The notes under the pieces are model-generated. The model did not search any database and was not told where the DNA came from. It saw only the letters and a list, made by a program, of their open reading frames with translations. A stretch of 64,000 bases of DNA, taken from the NCBI RefSeq assembly GCF_020497125.1, contig NC_059082.1, positions 24,202,965 to 24,266,964 of the forward strand, given 5' to 3'. The DNA is from Mauremys mutica. Its lineage: Eukaryota; Chordata; Testudines; Geoemydidae. Shown piece by piece: positions 10,282 to 23,145 of this stretch. Numbering within the stretch: the first letter of the stretch is position 1; each line of letters starts with the position of its first letter. The position numbers and the translations under genes are program-made.

Positions 10282-13200
10282 ATTTAGATGGAAGATTTTT
10301 CCCACAATTAATCCAAACTAAACTAGCTTATGCTCAGCATTAGTCCAGATAGATCATTTCCATTTTGACAAGCTACATCTATAGTACTGTAGCATTTACT
10401 CAATTGACATTCCAATCAATACTTGTCCCCTAGCTGATTATTATCTAAGTATATTAATTTGATATACATATCACATGTGCTTTGTCATTGTTATTCATCT
10501 CTGACATTTTATTTTTGCATTTTAAAGGCTGGTGTTACAAGCGATTGGACAAATGTTATTGTTTGTTTGATATTTATATATGCTTATACACATGAACTAA
10601 AGGAAAAATATCTCTAGTCACCTTGGGAATTTATACAGAAAAATGACTACTGTTGTGCTTTTTGGTCAAAAAGATTTGAAATATTCTTTTGAACCAGACA
10701 GTTATGGGATCCTTCATGCAATTAACTTGTGACTAGCTACTAAAGCAGTGGCTAGAATATTGTTGTGGAAAAATCTCCAGGGTCTCAGCTTGCCTAGATA
10801 ATACGGAAACTGAACAGAATACCAAACTGATTGCATAAAATCTTGTTTGGTTTTAAATCTCTGACTTATACAAAGAGTCTTAGAGTTTGTTTATATTCTA
10901 ATTTGTATCAACTGAGGCATAACAAAAGCTGTGCAGCCACTTAGTATTTGTTTAAAACACCATTCTAAATAAAGCAATTTCCTTAAAGTTAAAATAGAGG
11001 TGAGCTGATTTTTGCAGCAAATAGGATTTTGTTCCAATTTAGTAAACAGTTCATGTAATATTTCCTTTGTGTCATATGCCTCATTGAACAGGGCTGCTTA
11101 ATAAGGCATTATTTCAGTGTCAGAGCCCAAACACTTTCAACATATAAACTCATTAAGATCAGAACACTGACAATCGTATTGCAGTCTCTATTGACTGCTG
11201 AAAAAACCCTAGACTCTTTCCTTAGCAAGCTAATACTGGAGAAATTATCACTTGATATGTAATGTATAGCATGCCATATCTGGGATGTCTGTGTAACAAG
11301 TGTGCTTAAAGCAGCAATAGAAGTCCTAAAAGCTCTTCCCGCAGTACTCAAAAATCCTGTGGCCCAATTATCCGGTCAGTCATGCACATGCAGCTCACAC
11401 TGAAGTCAACAGGAGTGCTGTGTGCAGGACTAACTGGATATTCAGACACCTATAATTTGTGTCTTTCATCCTGCTATGCTTAAAACAATGGTGTAAACCT
11501 GTTCTTCCAGCTTGCAGTTTGGAGTTTGCACAATAGCTCAGACTTCCCAATTATCACATTAAAAAGCTCAAGGAAGCATTTTGAAAATATTTCTGTATTC
11601 TTTATCTGTTATCAGTTCTGTGCATGCCATTGCTATGGTATTTTGGATGGGATTTTTGGTGGGGATGGGTAAGTAAGTACAAATGGAAGTCATCCCAACC
11701 TTCTTCCAAAACTTCAGCCAAACTATAGACCCAGCTATCAGAGGAGCTGGATATCCACAGCTCCTATTGATCTCAGTTAGAGTTTTGTCTGTTAAGTTCC
11801 TATGAAAATCAGGCCCTTTTGGTAGACAATTAGAATCACCATTATAATTTGTGTTGTGGTAGGGGCTAGGCTCCCTAGTTAGGGAACTGAGCACTGAGGG
11901 TACACACACAATGAAAAAACAGCCTCTGCCTCAAAGGTCTTACAACCTATGTAAACTCCAATATGCAGTAATAGAGAATGCTGTCAACTGTTACATCTGC
12001 ATTTCAGGCAAGGTGCAGCAGTTCTTCTGCTGTGGCTGGAGGAGAATGAATCCTTCCCTGGCTGTGGATTGGCAATGGAGCTGCTTTGCTGTCACTATTG
12101 CAATCCCTACTGTTTCTGCAGCCCCCTTTTTCAGAGCTCCTATTGGCTGATGGGGCTACATAGCATCAGCTCTACCAGCCCTTCCCCAACACCTCTCCTG
12201 ATATGCTCCTATTCTGCCCATCAAACCCAACCACACAGGGAAACCCAAAAGTCCACACATAGCGAAGTGGTATGTAGAACATCTGCAAGTGTTCCCCAAA
12301 TCCTGCCACCTCCTCTCTGCAGTGGAAGTGCACGAGTCTAGGCTCCTCAATGGCCATGGAGAATGGGGTGAAGTTTGCCGGGTTGGATAATTTGCCAAAT
12401 ACAATGTCACCATACCCATGGTTGGGAGATCATGTAGCATACAGACTTAAATATATTAGTGCACTTGATGAGGCTTTTCTTTTAAAAGCTTCCCCCTCTT
12501 GTCTGGTTAGAGGATGCTTCAGGAGAGGCTTTCCCCATCCTTCAGCTTATAGGAATCTTCTTGGAGGGCGTCTCCATTCCCTTTTGCCCAGGAGAAGGTG
12601 TATTTTAGGGAGTATTCATAGGCCTCATCCTATTAGCAGCAAGTATGAATGCTGGGTTCACTACTATGAGTCTGGAAGAAGAATGTAGGCATTGGGACAT
12701 GACTACCAGGGAAGACCTCATCAATAGTGTGATGAGATACCATCCTCAAAAGTTCAGAAAGGGAGAGTTAACCAAAGCTCTGAAAAAAGTTCCTGGATTG
12801 ATTTGTGCCTCTTCTTTTACAGGGCAGAGCTTAGTCTAATTCATCCACTATAGTGGAACAAGAAGAGTTGCATATAGTGCATATAGTGCAACAAGAAGAG
12901 TAAAATTTTTTACTCTTGTGATAAAATGCTCAACTTTAACTTTGCCTTTATCAGGATTGGATGGTTTGGTTTTTTCTGTGCAGTAGAGAGGGAATTTATT
13001 ACAGTGATAAAATGGCAGTGGGGGGCTTAGATTGGCAACTGCATTATGTCCTGTGAACAGACGACAGCTCAGAAGCCACAACGAGCAGGACTTTTTTCTG
13101 CTTAATCAGTAGGGTCCGTTTCAGAGAACATGGCCTTTTCAGTCAATCCACCATTCATTTAGATTGTCAGGTTCAGCCATGGAATTTGTTGCTGTTAGAA

Positions 13201-13457
13201 TTGGATGAACATTGGGCATGTAGACTTGGAGAATGTTTGCCTAGGCTGAAGTTCAAATGAAGAGCTGCCACTTCTTGGGAGATTCTCGATATTTAAATAC
13301 CTCGTGGTAAATATCCTGTGGAAGGGGCATCACAGCAGAATAGTTTGGAAAAAAGATGATAATAGAAACAAACAATTTGATTTTCCCTTGACCCTTATTG
13401 TAGAAGGCCTTTGAAATGTGAACAAGGCAGAGTAGGAATTTTGTTGCGCTTACCTTT

Positions 13458-13629
13458 CATAGATGATCAGGGTTGGAAGGGACCTCAGGAGGTCATCTAG
13501 TCCAACCCCCTGCTCAGAACAGGACCAATCCCCAGACAGATTTTTGCCCCAGATCCCTAAATGGCCCCCATAAGGATTGAACTCACAACCCTGGGTTTAA
13601 CAGGCCAATGCTCAAACCACTGAGCTATC
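13458..13629 (-). repeat. Tortoise Pol III (Cry) SINE with CR1-type tail
   Basis: On the minus strand the element begins gatagctcagtggtttgagc, a tRNA-like A box. The B-box-like gagttcaatcc lies at 13574-13584 on the plus strand in complement. Its other end is the CR1 tail: on the plus strand catagatgatcagggttgg, then a cctcaggaggtcatctagtc block. A tRNA-derived head joined to a LINE-derived 3' tail is the known design of the tortoise SINE, which is mobilised by CR1 machinery. It has no target duplication I can read confidently. It is the best taxonomic marker in the window. Confidence 0.85.
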
Positions 13630-14544
13630 TTTATTTTTTAAGTTTCTAAAAAGCATTATGATCCTAGAAAGAATTCTGGTTCTTCATTAAGTCTTCAATA
13701 AGCTAATTCTGAAATACAGTATTAGCTACCCATTACTTAAGGATAACTGAGGTATATTGTGGATGAAATACTTAGATTTACTGTCTGCCTTCTAGTCTGT
13801 CACTGCTCCAACACCTCAGCACAGTGTACTCTTCTGGTAACATTCATCTGTATGTTCCACGAAGTGTTGCATTTGCTGGTCTCTGACTAAACACAAATGT
13901 GCCAGTGATTGACATCCCTGCTCTCCAGCAGGAGAGATACAGTGTGACATAAGTGGTGCAGTATAACATGGATAAGAAGAACAAGGAAATTGAAAGAACC
14001 CCCACCGTTTTCTTAAAAGTGGTAGAAAATATGTTTAAAATGCTCCAAAGAGCTTCTCTTTCTAAAGAAGAACAGAAATTGGTTTAAAAAAATCCTGAAG
14101 GGTCTCCATTAATCCTCTGCAGGGCCAGAATCCTGAAAAGCAGGTGGAGGAGATGCATTATTCAAGTGCTGATGCTTGGAGATGATCATAATGCCTCCTG
14201 GGAGCTAGGGGAGCATACAGAGCAGGAGGCCACAGGTGCAACCCCTGCTCCCTGCAGTGTCCTCTCTCCAGCATGAATCAAGCAGGAGCATAGCTTTGCC
14301 TAGTCATGCGCCTTATGGGAACACTGCCTATCTTAGGGTTTCTTACCCTGCTCACCATCACACTGCTGTGCTCCCTTTTCCACTCATACTGGAATGGCCA
14401 TAAATTGACTCATATTATAATATCTATAAACAGCCTCCACTCTCTAGAGGTTGGCAGATGCCCTATAGTCAGTAGTCCAGATTGTGAGGCTTAAGTCTTG
14501 GCCTCCACTAGAGGTGGGGTGCAGAGGAAGGTTCCGAGGTGTGG

Positions 14545-14650
14545 GTTCTAATTTGTACCAGCTGATAGTAATTTCCAAGGGAAAATGTGTCAGCAGGGGA
14601 TAGCCATGGTGCAGGGTTCTCCAGCCACCCTGCACTAATTGCCCAATGGG
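14545..14650 (+). repeat. Diverged dispersed repeat, copy 1
   Basis: It shares ordered blocks with 18170-18260: tctaatttg.accagctg, a gatagc block, then gttctccag.caccctgcac. The family is not recognised. Confidence 0.4.
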
Positions 14651-16438
14651 AATTCCCTTCACCCTTTCCTCATATACATGTCCTTCACATCCAAAAGCTT
14701 GCTGGTTGATACACAGAGAGAAGGGGGGTTTGGACCTTCGCCAGGTAGCTGCAGGAAGCAATGCCTGAAATTCCCAGTGAGAATGTGCCTGGCTCCTGCT
14801 CAGGGGCTCAAGGAGGCTGTCTCCTTGCACCTTTTTCCATGTTTTAGCCCCCAGACAAGGCTCGTCACTGGTGAGCCCAAGGATTTAGTTATTTCCTTAT
14901 GCTCATGATAATTTTAGTCCCAAATTAAATTGTCTCCAGCTGGCATCTCTTGCATAAATATTCAGCCATGTCTAAACATTGTTGTTTCAGCTGTTGCAAA
15001 AGCTGCAAAAGAAACTTGTACAACAGATGCTGCAAAATTCATCAAACTTGTAATTTTCAAAACATTTGGTGTTTTTACCATTAAATTTGTGTCTCGGTTT
15101 TGCTTGAGAAAACACAACTCTCAGAGTAGTTTTATTGTTCATATTACAGTCCTTTCCTTGATTGAATTTACTAATATTATCAGACAAGAATAGTGATACT
15201 TGACCAAATTTACAATCCCAATTATAGAAGTATGCACCAAGCATATGAGTGTTGCATTACTGTACTACTACCCTTTATTTTCATCGTGGTGCTAATTGCA
15301 AAGCCACTCTAAAGTTTGTAAAGATAAATAGCAATGACAGCTCAGTCAAAAATTAGTATCTGTGCCTTGAGTCACATAAAATCACAGTTTGTAAAATATA
15401 TCAAGGAGGCATTGTATTAACTTTGAAGCCATTAGTGATCAAGCAGAATGTGAAGGCAGAATGTGACATTTCAAAATATTTAGGTGGAAATAGGAAGGAA
15501 AACCTGAAACTTCAAAGTTAAAGCTGAGCTATTCAGCAGATGGGATTTTTTTTAAAGCACTGCCACAGTTTAGGACATTAATAAAGCTACTGTAGCAATT
15601 TGAGCTTTTGTTACTCGGGTGACTACTCTTTGGTTTCCAGCACTCTGTGTCAGGGCTGGAATCATGATGACAGCATTAGCACTGAGTTTCTACACAAGGA
15701 CACAAGTGATCTCAGAAGGTCACTCATAGGGCTGTTTGCTCTTGGATTGATAATGAGAAGACAATCACAAGCAGTGTGACTTATTTGTCCAGTGGTGCAA
15801 GGGCTGTGCTGCAGGCCATTGTATGGTCTTCTCCCTCCCCCCCACCCCCATTTAGATTTTGTTGCTATCAGCAGTGGAACAATGCACAGAAAACAAATCA
15901 ATGAGCAGTGGAATAGCAGAAAATACTGTGGGCTTTTAAATGCATCATTGTCTCACGTTACTTGAATTCCTGTTGCCACTCAGTGTTCTCTCTTAATGTT
16001 ACCAGCTATACCAGTTTGCTATAAACCAACAAAACAAAACAAAAGTTTAACCTATTGTCAATCTTATATAATTTCATACTATTTTATTGGGTGGAATGCA
16101 AAAAAAAAAAGATAAATTTGAGGCTATATATGAGTTTAAATATTTTAAAGACACTGATACCTTGGTTAACTTACTGGAAAATATATATCAATGGTAAACA
16201 ACACTGATCAACAAATTGACAAATAATTTTAGTTGGAGGAGCTGATCTAAAGAGCCATGAAAGTTCTCCTTAATTGTGTATATTTTGAATGATCTCACAA
16301 TGGAAATAGATGGCCTTCACTGAATTCAAAGTTTTGTGGCTTTCTCAAACTATTGCTCTGAGGGATCACAAACTATTGCAAATAATTGAATCCCATTGTT
16401 TTTTCAACCAAAGGATAGCCTGTTTTAGAATGCCTCTT

Positions 16439-16470
16439 CCACCCCCCACCCCCACCCCCACCCCCACCCC
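16439..16470 (+). repeat. C-rich simple repeat (CCCCCA)n
   Basis: Imperfect six-base units of five C plus A run across about 32 bases, pyrimidine-rich on this strand. Confidence 0.95.
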
Positions 16471-16707
16471 ATGGCTTTCACATGGCCTTATTTTAGGTGG
16501 AACTGCTAACAAAGTTTGGGTTAGGTTGCCTAACACTTTCCATTATAAGCTCTTGTTTTCAGTCATTTAGCATAACTTTAATTGTGTCAAAGTTAGATTC
16601 AGGACTCACAGTTTGTCAGACCACTCTGTTTTATTAGCACAGCGCTCTGCTAATAACACCCAGATAACGTGAGCACCATGCAAGACACAAACTATCTTAT
16701 TTATACA

Positions 16708-17791
16708 CAGGGCCGCCCAGAGGGGGGGGCAAAGGGGGCAATTTGCCCCGGGCCCCGGGCTCCGCAGGGGCCCCCAAGCGAACAGCTGAGGCTCCCGCCT
16801 CCGCCCCTCTCCTGGAGCCCTAGCGCATCAAGCGGCGTCCTCAGAGAGCTCCGCAGCGAGTCTCTGCCGGGGCCCCTGAGCCCCGCCCCGCTCCGACCCG
16901 CGTGGTGAGGGGACGGGGCTGGGAGCTCCAGGCTGAGCTCAGCTCCCTCCGCTCGGCGTGGAGCTTGCAGCCCCGCCCCCTCACCACGCGGCTCTGAGCA
17001 GGACGGAGCTCAGGCCCCGCTGGAGACACGCTGTGGCTGTTCAGCGAAGTGCTGAGACTCCGGGTGAGGAGGGAGCCGGGGGTAAGAGGCTGGGGCCAGG
17101 GGGGTTGGCTAAGGGGCAGGGAGTCCTGGGGACAGTCAGGGCACAGGGAGGGGGCAGAGGTTGGGGGAGCGGTCAGGGGGCAGGGAATGGGGGGGTTTGG
17201 ATTGTGGGTGTTCTGGGGGGGGGGAATAGGGTCAGGGCCGCCCAGAGGGGGCAGGGCAAGAGGGCGCAGGAGCTTCTTCGCTCCCGGTCTTCGCCAGCGG
17301 GGGGGTCCTTCTGCTCCGGGGAGGAAGGACCCCCCACTGGCAAATTACCGCCGAAGCGGGACCTGCCGCCGACGTGCAGCCCGGTCTTCGGCGGTAATTC
17401 GGCGGCGGGGGGCCCTTCCATTCCGGGACTCGCCGCCGAAGTGCCCCGAAGACCCGCGGCGGGGACCCCCCCCCTGCTGCTGAATTACCGCCGAAGCTGG
17501 ACCCGCCGCCGACGTGCAGCCCGGTCTTCGGCGGTAATTCGGCGGTGGGGGGCCCTTCCGTTCCGGGACTCGCCGCAGAAGTGCCCCGAAGACCCGCAGC
17601 AGGCCCCCCCCCGCCGCCAAATTACCACCAAAGACCGGGCTGCATTTCGGCGGCGGGTCCCGCTTCAGCGGTAATTCGGCGGCGGGGGGCTCCCGCCGCG
17701 GGTCTTCGGGGCACTTCGGCGGCGGTCCCGGAATGGAAGGGCCCCTCGCCGCCGAAGACCCCGGGCCCCTGGAATCCTCTGGGCAGCCTTG
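16708..17791. mobile_element. GC-rich non-autonomous hAT element
   Basis: The element is bounded by terminal inverted repeats: cagggccgcccagagg on the left, and on the right the complement of caaggctgcccagagg. It is flanked by identical 8-bp duplications, tttataca, at 16700-16707 and 17792-17799. An 8-bp duplication with such ends fits the hAT superfamily. Inside are a GC-rich stem-loop region (inverted ccgcgtggtgagggg, 16895-17000) and tandem units of about 142 bp (17342-17640). A second internal copy of the left terminus lies near 17232-17250. No transposase is present. The long open frames here are artefacts of GC-rich, stop-poor sequence. Confidence 0.8.
17342..17640. repeat. Tandem repeat, about 142-bp unit, inside hAT element
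   Basis: Two adjacent units begin aattaccgccgaag at about 17343 and 17485 and share cgtgcagcccggtcttcggc and gtgccccgaagacccgc blocks. A third region after 17625 holds related words partly in inverted order. Confidence 0.8.
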
Positions 17792-18169
17792 TTTATACAG
17801 ATAAAAGAGCGAGAATTTAACAAAGGAAGCAGAATCTGATAAGTTTACCTGGGCTAGGCATGCATATCTTATTTCCTTACTATTACCGATCTTCTGTTAA
17901 TGTTTCACCATTAGCACCATTGTTTATGCCTAATGTTTCTTTTCCTGGCACCTGTATTTCAACATTTCTTATTTCTGCTTAAAGGTACATACAACATTTC
18001 TTTAATCCATTCTTATTTTTACAATATAATTCATTCTACTTCCACAATTGTTTGGTCTGAAATTATCCATGCTTGTTCTGTGCCTCAGGTTGAATTTTGT
18101 TTGATGTTTCAGCAAAAATGGTTCAGCTATTTATAACAACAAGGTTAGGTAGTAGTAGCTGAGGTGTTG

Positions 18170-18260
18170 CTCTAATTTGCACCAGCTGGCTGTGGTCTCC
18201 AATCTGGGATAGCAAGAGCACAATGTTCTCCAGTCACCCTGCACCAATGGCTGCATGGAG
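18170..18260 (+). repeat. Diverged dispersed repeat, copy 2
   Basis: Partner of 14545-14650: the same ordered blocks (ctctaatttgcaccagctg, then gttctccagtcaccctgcac) in the same orientation. The family is unknown to me. Confidence 0.4.
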
Positions 18261-21233
18261 AGAGCTATAGGAACCAGCTACACCAGCACTATGCCGAGTG
18301 GGGACTCCCCCACTCCAGGAGAATCCCCAGCAGGAACATGAGTAGAATAAGGCAGATAATCTGCCCCAAAATATTGTATATGGCCACTTGACCTTTTTGA
18401 AATACCATGTTTGGCCTGCAAGCTGAAAAGCTGGGACTCCACTGGTATAGGCCACAAATTTCAAACTTGAGTGCATCTACCTAAATCCATAATGAGGCAC
18501 CTAAATAAGTGGCTGGACTGTCAGAGTTGCTACGCATGTATAACTGCCATTAAAGTTAACAGGAGTTCAGCATCTCTAAGAATCAGGCCATTTATTTAGA
18601 TTTCTAAACATGGATTTAGGTGCAAACTTTATGCACCCAAGATTGAAATTTTTGGTCATGCATTATTAATATCCTAAACGTATACAGAGTGTGTAATTAA
18701 ACATACACATAGTAAATTTATTGACTTCTATACTGTGTAGACCTTGATTCACAAATATTTTCTCAATGATGCATTGAGTTATCTGGGGGTAATGTGCCAT
18801 TAGCTCTAATGGGAAGTGGGTATGTCACCCTTACACATCTCAGTGAACAAATAAATTGCTTGATAGATACATTGCACTACTAGGAACATTTCACAGCACT
18901 TCCAAAACAAAAAGGCAATTAACATTAGGCTTCCACTGCTAGAGATGCCATTTGTCTTGACTCAAAAATAAAATGAGTGTGATATTCCTAATGTGATCCC
19001 AGATGAACATGGTTGCAAATAAAAAACACTGAAGTTGGCAGATTTAGTTCAAGACTGGCTCAGTGCTATAAAAGAGGATATTACATAGCAGGATTGAGCT
19101 ATATTGGAAGGAATCATATTGTGACATCTGTCTTCATCATGGCTGGCTTGTAGTCCCCTGGTTCTCAGTCTCTCACCTTTATCATAGCATATACTGTGGA
19201 CACTGACATAAAATAGTCATGGTGGGAAGCTGGCTGACTGCTTATGTGCTACTGCATGTAACTTAACTGCAAGTCATATCTTGTGATATTGGTGTACGGT
19301 GTATCCTCTAAGTTTAAAAATATAGAGAAAAAGAATTTCAATTATTCAAGTGTGATTTGTTGTACCTATTCCTAATGCATTGTATTTTAGGTCTGAATTT
19401 CAATAACTAAATATAAATGAAAGGTATTACAAAAACTGTCCAGAGTTAGAAAAAGTTCATTTCTTACTCTAGAACAAAAATCTGCATGGCTTGTAATATC
19501 ACTACAAACTTTAAGTAGTGTTTTGAGTGAATGAGCCATCAAATACACAAAATTTTAATGAGAACATTTGTATTAAATTCAGAAATGTCTCTTTGTATTC
19601 CTGTATTTTGGGAATAGAGTATGGGTTTTGTGTAGAAGTTTTGATAAGGATTTAAACATTGCTGGTAGTGTAGAAACTTTGTCAGCAATTAAGGCAACCA
19701 TAATATGCTGAGGACTAGTTTTACCCATTAGAACTCTCTTTACTGACAGGATGCACCGTCATCCAGAATATTACTTTGAAGACAAAGCATAAAGGACTGG
19801 CTGCACTAGCACTTTGGGGGAAATTTCTCACCATTGCACAACCACGGAACAGTTTCACAAGTGAGAGCAGTGGTGGGAGTACTAGGGTAGACAAGAATGG
19901 ATGTTTTTATTTCACTGGCCTCCACAGCTACTGTGATCAGAATAGATGACACTGTGGTGAAGACACCTGTGCTGTATCTATACAAATGCTCTCATCATTA
20001 CTTATGCTGACGATGCAGGTTTCCAGTGAAATCCTAGTAGAATTTATATTACTGGACTTGGAGGATCAGTTTACATCAGCACCCATATTTTTGTATAAAC
20101 ATTCAAATGTTGATGAGCATACAAGTGTCTCTGAACAGCTGGACTACCAAATCATCATAATCAATTATTATAACCACCCCTTGTTTCTACAGGGTCATAT
20201 GGTAGGTGTACAGACAAAGTAAAGAGGCTGGGTCCCTGCTTTGAGTAGTTTACAAATCCAAGAACTCCATTGCGCCAAGCGGACACAGCCCTATCTGTAG
20301 GGGACTCTGCCAAAGTGCTCCACCACATTTAGAACTCAGAGAAGTATCATGCAAAATATACTCCATGGTGCCCTGAGATAGGGTGTAATCTGCATCATCT
20401 TTAAAAATGGCACAGCCTCCTCCTGTGTACCTGGCCTGCTAAGTACGCTGGGCCCAGCATAAAGAGGCCATTCCCCCACCTTTCCTTGTCTCCTTTTGGG
20501 CAGTGTTCATCCCTGATGTACACAGAGGGAGTCTCTGCACTCTTGCACAGGGTCTGTGATTGTCTCTGGACTCTCTGCAGCTCTCTGGACTCTACATAAA
20601 GCCTTCTCCCACACACTGTGTACTAAAGACAATCCAAACCTAAATTGGACAGGCTGTAGCCTTATCATAGGCAAACAGAAGGATTAGGGACAATGAAACT
20701 AACACAATACCTGACAGGAGATTGATTGCTTATGCAATGTACAGACAGTGCTAGTTCCCCTTTTATTTTAATTAAGTTGTCTGGGAAATGGGGAGCAGCA
20801 TGAAGTGCTGGGTTTTGATTGGGGGATAAACACAGTTGCATGGCACATGGGCTCCGGGAGTTCGTTTCCAGACCCAGGTGGCAGTGTGAGAGAATACACA
20901 GGCAAGCAGAGTAGTGGGAGACAAAAGGCCTTGGCATTGAAGGTAAGGAGTTGGAACGTATGAGATGTACTGCCACTGAGAGGCCTTTATCCCACTCAAC
21001 TTCCTTTAGCAGGCCTGCAAATGACCCTAATTCTCCTCAAGGTCTCCTGGCCTCTTCCACTTTCTTCCTCCCCCAAACTATTTGCCTATCCTGACCAGAT
21101 TCACGAGAGGCCCAATAGACAGTGCTGACTTCCAGTCTGTCTTAATTGAATCTAGTCAGTATTCTACTCAAACTGATGTGACGCCTCTATGTTAGCAGCT
21201 ACATCTTCAGTCCCTTGATATACTCAGGCATTC

Positions 21234-21261
21234 ATAATAATAATAATAATAATTAATAATT
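21234..21261 (+). repeat. (AAT)n microsatellite
   Basis: About eight near-perfect three-base units with one interruption. Confidence 0.9.
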
Positions 21262-21901
21262 CACTGTGTGCATTTTGCAGTCAGTTTTTGATATCTCACA
21301 TGGTCTCAGTGCCCAAAGTTCCAGGGCTAAAATAGAAACAAATATTTTCATTTTGACTCTGTATTCTCCTGATTTGTTTTTTTTTTTCTTCAAGTAAAAA
21401 TAGATTTGTAAAATAGCTCAGCATTTCTCCTGTATTTTTCCTTTTTTTCTGCTTTTAGCATGTTAACTTAGAACCTGACAATCAAGCTACTGTACAGTTA
21501 ATAGAAGAGAGTTTAATTAGGTTACTTAACAGAAGTCACCATTGGAGCAAACGTTAATGAGATGAAAACATAAGCTCTTCACTGTAACCGTTTATAATTG
21601 AAATTGTCCAGTGGACGCTTTTATACACATAGGACCCAATCAAATAATTTGCAAAGAAAACTACTTTAATTGTATTTTAGAAGCTTATCCATTAATTTTG
21701 ACAGGGCAAGAATTTTTTTGGTGTGTTATTCCTTTATGAACAGATGAAGCTTTTGTATATTTTTCAAGACATATGGTAGCTTTAAGGTATTTTAATAAAT
21801 GGAGATTTATTTTCTACCTAGGGAACTGTCTGTTGTTTGTATATGGAAAAACTGATCCTAGATCTTGAAGTTTGATGAAGTTTAGATCTAGGACCTAGAT
21901 C

Positions 21902-22033
21902 TAGATTTACAAAGGTATTTAGGTACCAAAGATCAAAATAGGTTTCAATGGCCGTTAGATGCCTAAGTATGATATACAGAGCAGGTTAGGTTCCTATTTG
22001 CATTTGAAATGCCTAAATACCTTTATAAATCTG
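21902..22033. repeat. Small palindromic MITE-like repeat
   Basis: The left end tagatttacaaaggtattta and the right end cctaaatacctttataaatc are inverted complements around a 90-base centre. This fits a short inverted-repeat transposon of undetermined superfamily. No target duplication is clear. Confidence 0.5.
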
Positions 22034-22304
22034 ATCCCTAGTCTAAAACTTTACTGCCAGCCTCATCTCTAGAATGGGCTCGATTAACACCCTGGAACTA
22101 CACATACAAATGTTGGGGAAGTTTGGATGCATGTCCATGCCTTTTGACTTGGACCCATTTCTGTTTATATCTAATCACAGCAACAAAGATTGGTGAGTAT
22201 GGAACAGCTGACCATCTGTTGGTACAATTCAAGAGGAGGAGAAGCAGGGCATCTCTGGGACTCACTTCCCTTCAGTGTATGCCAGTGTGTTTATATGGCA
22301 TCTG

Positions 22305-22988
22305 TAGGGCCCTACCACATTCATGGCCATGAAAAACACATCACGGGCTGTGAAATCTGGTCTCCCCACCATGAAATCTGGTCTTTTGTGTGCTTTTACC
22401 CTGTACTGTACAGATTTCACAGCGGGGACCAATGTTTCTCAAATTGGGGGTCCTGACCCAAAAGGGAGTTGCAGGAGGGGTGGCAAGGTTATTTGAGGGG
22501 GATTGCGGTATTGCCACCTTAACTTCTCTGCTGACTTTGGAGCTGGGCAGCCAGAGAGTGGCAGCTGTTGGCCAGGTGCCCAGCTCTAAAGGCAGGGCCC
22601 CAGCAGCAGCAGTGCAGAAGTAAAGGTGACAATACCCTACCATGCCACCGTTATTTCTGCGCAGCTGCCTTCAGAGCTGGGTGGACGGAAAGTGATGGCT
22701 GCTGACTGAGGGCCCAGCTCTGCAGGCAGCAACGCAGAAGTAAGGGTCACAATACCACACCATGCCATCCTTACTTCTGCGCTGCTGCTGGAGCAGTACC
22801 ACAACCCCCCTCTACAATAACCTTGCGACCCCTCCCCCCCACACACACACACACAATTCCTTTTGGGTTTACAATTACAACACCATGAAATTTCAGATTT
22901 AAATAGTTGAAATAATGAAATTTATTATTTTTAAAATCCTATAACTGTGAAATTGACCAAAATGGACCGTGAATTTGTTAGGGCCCTA
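22305..22988. mobile_element. hAT MITE with 8-bp target duplication
   Basis: Terminal inverted repeats start tagggccctacca on the left, and on the right the complement reads tagggccctaacaaattcac. Identical 8-bp duplications, ggcatctg, lie at 22297-22304 and 22989-22996. The interior has a second inverted theme (tgaaatctggtc-type words) and an (AC)n tract near 22841-22854. No transposase coding is visible. It sits about 150 bases upstream of the decayed exon copy at 23146. Confidence 0.88.
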
Positions 22989-23145
22989 GGCATCTGTCCT
23001 GCTGAAACTGAAGACTTTCTTTCCTTTGATTGTACAACTGTTTTATTGCATATTGGGAGATGGGCTGTTCCATTTCCAGCGTTCATTGAGCAATGATGCC
23101 TTTTTAAAAACTGAGATACATTTTAAACTGTTTTCTTGGTGCAAA

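Noticed and set aside
12069..12688. Cluster of overlapping + strand frames of 79-112 codons
   Set aside because: No recognised domain, no shared frame and no splice logic.
16958..17674. 238-codon GC-rich open frame and CpG-rich block resembling a promoter or gene
   Set aside because: It lies fully inside a hAT element defined by terminal repeats and an 8-bp duplication. Openness follows from stop-poor GC tandem repeats.
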